Shown here: positions 59,121 through 64,000 of the stretch, one piece after another
Layout of the letters: each line of letters starts with the position of its first letter
How positions within the stretch are numbered: the first letter of the stretch is position 1
Origin: Ursus arctos
Lineage: Eukaryota > Chordata > Mammalia > Carnivora > Ursidae
Direction of reading: 5' to 3'
Assembly (NCBI RefSeq): GCF_023065955.2
Contig: NW_026622786.1
Location: 50,887,438 to 50,951,437 of the forward strand
DNA: 64,000 bases
The notes under the pieces: generated by a model
Told to the model about the DNA's origin: nothing
What the model saw: the letters and a program-made list of their open reading frames with translations, nothing else
Database searches by the model: none
Program-made: the position numbers and the translations under genes

Positions 59121-59716
59121 ATAACTACTTATGAGGGATCCACTTAGACTACTACATTAACTTCCCACTTTCTATACACCTTTTTTTTTGTTTTTATCTT
59201 GGAGCCAGTAAAAAACTGTCTTGTTCTTCCATTAGTTTTCTTATTATTAATATAATTCCAAACTCAAGCCAATTATCTGAACCACTGTTCAAATATTCAA
59301 ATGCTGTTTCATTTGCCCGAAGACCTCTTTCTTGGGGCATTGGGAACTATCCAACAAGACAGGTTTGCCTCTGTGCCTGGTACACAGCTGTTATTCTGAT
59401 ATTGCGAGCCCTTAGTATAATGGAAATGCCTTCGTTTTCCAGCGTTTGATCTCCTGTTTCTTAAATTCAATTCTTTCCTCTCCCCTGATTTAATTATATG
59501 TGTAGGTGGAGTACATCCTCCAGTAATTCCCTGGAAAAGGGTACAGGGAGGAAATATTATGAACATGATTAAAAATGTCTTTATTCTACCCTCACACTTG
59601 ACTGATACTTTGGCTGAGTACTTAATTCTAAATTGAAAAGAATTTTCATCCAGGATTTTGGATGCAATGCTCTGCTGTCTTCTACATTCTAGGGTGCTGT
59701 TAAGAAGCCTGAAGCC

Positions 59717-59930
59717 AGGGACACCTGGGTGGCTCAGTTGGTTGAGCATCTGCCTTCAGCTCAGGTCATGATCCTGGGTCCTAGGATTGAGTCCTGCATC
59801 AGGAAGGGCTCCTTGCTCAGCGGGGAGCCTGCTTCTCCCTCTGCCTGCTCTGTCTGCTCTGCCTGCTGTTTCCCTGCTTATGCCCTCTCTCTCTCTGACA
59901 AATAAATAAAATCTTAAAAAAAAAAAAAAA
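59717..59930 (+). mobile_element. CAN SINE, plus strand (antisense to IL12RB2)
   Basis: The head GGGACACCTGGGTGGCTCAGTTGG is followed by GATTGAGTCC (B-box-like), a CT-rich body and AATAAATAAAATCTT plus a 17-nt A tail. A perfect 12-bp duplication AAGCCTGAAGCC lies at 59705-59716 and 59931-59942. It is a young-looking copy inserted in older LINE-like sequence. Confidence 0.95.
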
Positions 59931-61606
59931 AAGCCTGAAGCCCTTTTGATTCCTGAACCACTGTTTTTAATCTTCAGAGGATTGTAGAATCTTTTCTTTG
60001 TCCCCACTCTTCTGAATTTTCACAAGGATATGCTTAATGAGGATCTATTCTCTTCTGGATTCTCAGAGTTCATACATTCTGGGAACTTATATCCTTCAGT
60101 TTGGGAAATAGTCTTGAATTATTTCTCTGTTGATTCTCTTCTGTGTTTTCCTTTCCAAAAATCCCCAGTTTTTATAGGTTGGATCTTCTTCTAATTTTAT
60201 ACCTTATCTTCTATATTTTTAAGCTCTTGGTCTTTCTGTTCTACTCTCAAGGAAAAACCTCCTCAGTGTATATATCTACCCTCCTATTAAGTTTTTCATT
60301 TGTTTATCTTCAGGGGCAATGTTTTCTATTCTCTGAGTATTTTCTTTCCACACACCATCCTTTTTTTGTTCTGTATGCAATAGTTTCTTGTAATTTTCTG
60401 AGGGTATAAGGATAGTTTTTGTTTTTTAACATTTCATCTCCCTGAATACACTCTATTTCTTCCACCTAGCTTATATGCTTTGTTCCTATGTTTCTTCTGG
60501 TTTCTATCTTTCATAGTAGACATTTTCCCCAGATTGTTATATTTTTACTCATGTATAGGAGTGAGGCACGGAATTACAGATTGGAGCTCTGCATGTGTGT
60601 CAGCTGAGAAGTGTTTGCTGACTCTGGGTTTCACCCCAAGGTGATCTGGTGAGGTTTTCTTGGGAACCTATGTTGGAAATAATTTTAGATATTTCCTCTC
60701 GGACTTATCAGATTTCCCAGAAAAGGATATTTTAATGAGTGGAGGAAGGTACAGGGCTGAAGGGAGCTGAATGTAAATGTTCCTTTAATCCCCTCCGTTT
60801 TCCAGCATGCTACTAGTTTAGTGACCCTTTAATGCCAAGCCTCCAGTCTTACACCAGAGTAGTAGAGCAGTGAATGTCTAGCTACATGGAATTGGGAAAG
60901 AGATCTGACAATCTGTTTTTCAAACAGATTTTTCAATCAAATCTCTCATTTTTGGTCCCATTCTTACCCTCACTCTCAGAAGGACATAGTATCACTAATT
61001 TCTGAGTCTTTCTGAGGTGGGAGCTTCTGCATTCAGTCATGTTGCATCAAGACATTTCTCATTGCCAGCTGCTGGCTAAGCCAATTATCACTGGTCTACC
61101 TGCTTTCCAGCTTCCAAAAGTTTGTTGATATGTCTCGCCTCCCATCCCTTTTGTCCTTTACAATTTGTGCCTCTAGAAAACTTTCTTTACTGCATGTTGG
61201 CTTAATTTCAGGGGAATCAATGTAAATACATGTGTTCAAACCACCATCATCACCTTAACCCTTCATAGGGGTAATGATGACCAAATGAGATATAAAGCAT
61301 TCGGCACCTTTAAGTTCTCACTTGTACCTCTACTCCTAAAATTTTGCGGAGACTCTCATTTTAAAGAGCACAGCTTGTACTGAAAGTCAAGTCAACTTTC
61401 CCAACATGAGGTCCCCACACCATGAAATCAAGGTGTCTACTTCAGCCCAGGACATGGTTTTGGCAGAAACTATCTGTCTCAGGTGAAACCAGATCTCATT
61501 CTCTTCAATACAAGTGTATAACAGCTGACACCAAAAAAAGGACAGAAATCAAAGCCTCTGAAAATTAAAATAGCTTGCAATATAATAAATTGTTACTAGT
61601 ATTATG

Positions 61607-61794
61607 GTTGTTTTTGTTTTTGTTTTTTTTAGAGAGAGTACAACCGGGGGAGGGGCAGAAGGAGAGGGGAACAGAGACTCCCAAGGAGGCTCCACATGGA
61701 ATCCGATGTGGGGCTCAATCCCACAACCCCAAGGTCATAACTCCAGTTGAAATCAAGATTCAGAGAAAAACTGATTGAACCACCCCGGCGCCCC
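61607..61794 (-). mobile_element. CAN SINE, minus strand
   Basis: GTTTTTGTTTTTTTTAGAGAGAGTACAACC, GGGGCTCAATCCCACAACCCCAAGGTC and GAACCACCCCGGCGCCCC. The target duplication resembles TATGGTTG, partly decayed. It is an older copy with substitutions in the head. Confidence 0.9.
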
Positions 61795-62489
61795 ATGGTT
61801 GCTATTGTATTTAAAAGCCCTACTTACTATGGGACATTAACTGTCTTAGAAAAATAGCTTTCAGAAATATCAACAGTGAAGCATATATTGAAAACAACCA
61901 AGCAAGGATCCATTGTCTTTCATTTATTACCTTGATTTTCTAAGTAGTTTGTGGATCAACGCTGTGAGGTTAAGCTAGAGCACTGATTGCTTAGTTACTA
62001 CACAACATGAATGAGCTCTTGGTAGCAGAGCCGCCCAAGCCCAGGGAGGGGCTGGGAAGAAAAGGCTCAATTACCCATTCCCAGTTCTGAAAAACCAGCC
62101 CACTTTATGACAGCATTCTCAGGATATACAATGGTGCTACAAAAAAGGATACCACTATCACAAAAAAGAAAAGGGGTTGTTTACTCCCTTACTGATAAGA
62201 TTAAGCTTACTATACTAGGTGAAACCAAAATTCATTGCGTCTTTTCTTGGAATGACTAGCCATACTCAGAAAAAGGTGTTGCTTCCAGTCAGTCCTTCAC
62301 CTCTAAGGTGCTAAACTTGCTCAAAGAGCAGCCACTGATGGTGTGGATACCACGTGAGCGCACTGGACAAGCAACATTCCAACAGTACCACCCAACTGAG
62401 CTGCACCATGACAGATCCTCTTAACCATCTCCCTAGGTCTTCTGTGGCTGCAAACTGTCACAAATGCATCTCCATACTCTGGATGGAAA

Positions 62490-62621
62490 AAAACATTTTT
62501 TTTAAGTAGACTCCACACCCAGTGCAGAGCCCAAGGTGGGGCTTGAACTCATGACCCTGATATCAAGACCTGAGCTGATATCAAGAGTCAATGCTTAACC
62601 GAGTGAGCCACCCAGGCGCCC
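62490..62621 (-). mobile_element. CAN SINE (short-bodied), minus strand
   Basis: TTTTTTTTAAGTAGACTCCACACCCAGTGC, GGGGCTTGAACTCATGACCCTGATATC and GAGCCACCCAGGCGCCCC. A perfect 13-bp duplication CTCTGGATGGAAA lies at 62477-62489 and 62622-62634. The body is the short form lacking the long GA-rich part. Confidence 0.94.
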
Positions 62622-63024
62622 CTCTGGATGGAAACTTTACAAATGGAAAGGGGTTGCAGCACTCTTAACATACCTGAGAAAAGGTAGGAAATGGAACAGG
62701 ATGGCTAAGGACAAGTGCAAGAATACTGACCTCCAAAGCTATCATAGCCTAATAAATACGAACAAAAACATCAGCAGCAACTAACATCACAGGTCTGGGA
62801 ACGTCCAACACAAATACATAACATTGGTCTACCAAGACTGCGAGTTACCTGGGTGAAACATTCAGGTGTTCTGAGGACAAAAGAGGTGAAGACCAATGGT
62901 GTGTTTTAGAGAAATTTTCATTTGTCTATCACTGTCTTGTACTTTCTTTCAAGGGAAATGGACTCGTACCCAACATGCTGCACACAGGAAGAAGAGCCAA
63001 GACAGCTGTAACCTCCACCCTAGA

Positions 63025-63230
63025 GCTTATCACCTCAGTGCCTTCTATGTGCTGGGTACTAGATGAAACACTTTGCATACCAGGTGTCATCTAATCACTA
63101 CAACCATCTTATGAAGTAGGTGTTAGTATCTTGATAACAGAGAGAGAAACTGCAGCTCAGAGAATTGAAACTGCCTATCAGTACACTGTTAGTGAGAGGA
63201 TTTGGCTTCAAAGCCCATGCTCCTTTTAGG
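63025..63230 (+). repeat. MIR SINE
   Basis: TGCCTTCTATGTGCTGGGTACTAGATG, then TTATGAAGTAGGTGTTAGTATC, GAGAGAAACTGCAGCTCAGAGAATTGAAACTGCC and GATTTGGCTTCAAAGCCCATGC, is a plus-sense MIR. Confidence 0.86.
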
Positions 63231-64000
63231 ACACCACAGGCAGTCGGACCAGAGAATACATGACCCATAGGTGGTGTGAATAGGAGGCCACGAATGGGAA
63301 GAGGAGGCCTGGATCTGGTTTATGTCTCCTTAGCCTCCAATGATTCATTTGGCTGTATGCTTGGTGTTCTGCTCAGAGCTTCTGATGGCTCTCTGGCAAG
63401 ATTGCTTAGCACCAACCATATCCTTATAGGTTACAGAAAAGTGGTTCAGCAAAGAGGGATCTTTGCTGAAAAGAGTCTCATTGAGCTCTGTATCATGTTT
63501 TCATGTCAGGGGCTCTGTCCTTGCATCTTGGTCAGTCAGCCTGCAGTCCTCCTACTTTCCCCAGGCCTCTTACCAGCCACTCCGGAACTTCTCTGGAACC
63601 ATGGAGGCACAGAGTGTCCTGGGATGACTCAGAGCCCAGGCATGCTCACTAGCTTGCCTGGCTAGCCTTCAAGGCTAAGGGTGTGGGCTGCAGTCTACAA
63701 GCTTTAGGCAGGTATACTGTGGGCTCACCCGGGGCACTGTGGCTCATGCTATAGATGCCAGCTCTGATGTCTTAGTTCTTACTTCCAAGCAGCTTCCTGG
63801 AGGGACCAGCAGTGCAAGCCAGCATGTAGGGGAGTTGATACCCTATGGGTGAACTTTGACCAATGACAGTTAAATTGTTCTCTCTCCCTGTCATTGTATC
63901 TTCCCATATGTTTTTTTCTGGGAATGTCCCTAGTGACCAAGCAACCAGCTGTATTTTCTGTTTGTGCTGTGGCCAGCTCCGTAATTTGACCTCCTTGTGT

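Larger units (their letters stand above)
57760..64000 (-). other. IL12RB2 intron 3 (partial)
   Basis: Reading the reverse complement, I found no exon matching the Ig-like domain or signal peptide, so exon 3 probably lies beyond 64000. The stretch holds MIRs, an AT/CA-rich run, three CAN SINEs and unclassified old LINE-like sequence at about 59560-60740. Stretches such as 60750-61600 show nothing nameable. Confidence 0.75.

Noticed and set aside
62321..62518. 65-residue minus-strand frame that looked like a possible processed pseudogene
   Set aside because: I could not match the peptide to any protein, it runs into a SINE, and no poly(A) tail or longer homologous frame was visible.
63276..63665. 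129-residue plus-strand frame
   Set aside because: No recognisable domain. It follows a MIR and lies in the expected intron 3.
57760..64000. Search for IL12RB2 exon 3 (Ig-like domain) and exon 2
   Set aside because: No reverse-complement match to the Ig-domain cysteine or ending motifs was seen, so it is probably outside the window. An alignment could overturn this.
1..64000. CRISPR arrays, tRNA or rRNA genes, bacterial-type operons
   Set aside because: None seen. The tRNA-like sequences are heads of CAN SINEs and the tandem short units are microsatellites.

Overview
This window is nuclear DNA from a carnivoran mammal. It carries many copies of the carnivore-specific tRNA-Lys-derived CAN SINE, recognisable by a head ending GGGCGCCTGGGTGGCTCAG, a CT-rich body and an AATAAATAAA tail. 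It also holds mammal-wide MIR and L2 relics, MaLR LTRs and a young full-length L1. The species cannot be resolved by eye. A caniform (bear, seal, mustelid or dog lineage) is my guess only.

The one host gene is IL12RB2, the signalling beta-2 chain of the interleukin-12 receptor, read on the minus strand. Twelve consecutive coding exons are present, exons 4 to 15 in the human 16-exon numbering, from 57759 down to 3994. All are bounded by GT-AG sites, and their phases join into one open frame of 1682 coding bases. They encode the cytokine-receptor homology module (exons 4-7, with WSDWS in exon 7), three fibronectin III domains (exons 8-9, 10-11, 12-13), the transmembrane segment (exon 14) and the Box 1 juxtamembrane segment (exon 15). 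The signal peptide and Ig-like exons (2-3) should lie to the right of the window. The last exon, with the STAT4-docking tail and 3' UTR, should lie to the left. I could find neither inside.

About 97 percent of the window is intron, filled with repeats. The main element is a full-length L1 at 30486-36775, antisense to the gene in the 17 kb intron 8. It has a 5' UTR with a YY1-like start, an intact ORF1 (300 aa), an intact ORF2 (1275 aa, endonuclease and reverse transcriptase residues kept), two A-rich tails separated by 21 non-A bases (a probable short 3' transduction) and a perfect 15-bp target duplication. It sits inside an older SINE and carries a younger SINE in its own 5' UTR. Other repeats are about 14 further CAN SINEs, two MaLR solo LTRs with 5-bp duplications, two DNA-transposon relics with terminal inverted repeats, old L1/L2/MIR fragments and microsatellites.

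I see no RNA gene, CRISPR array, second host gene or operon-like system. The strongest items for a second look are the possibly active L1 with its nested insertions and 3' tag, and three clustered cysteines in exon 6 of IL12RB2.
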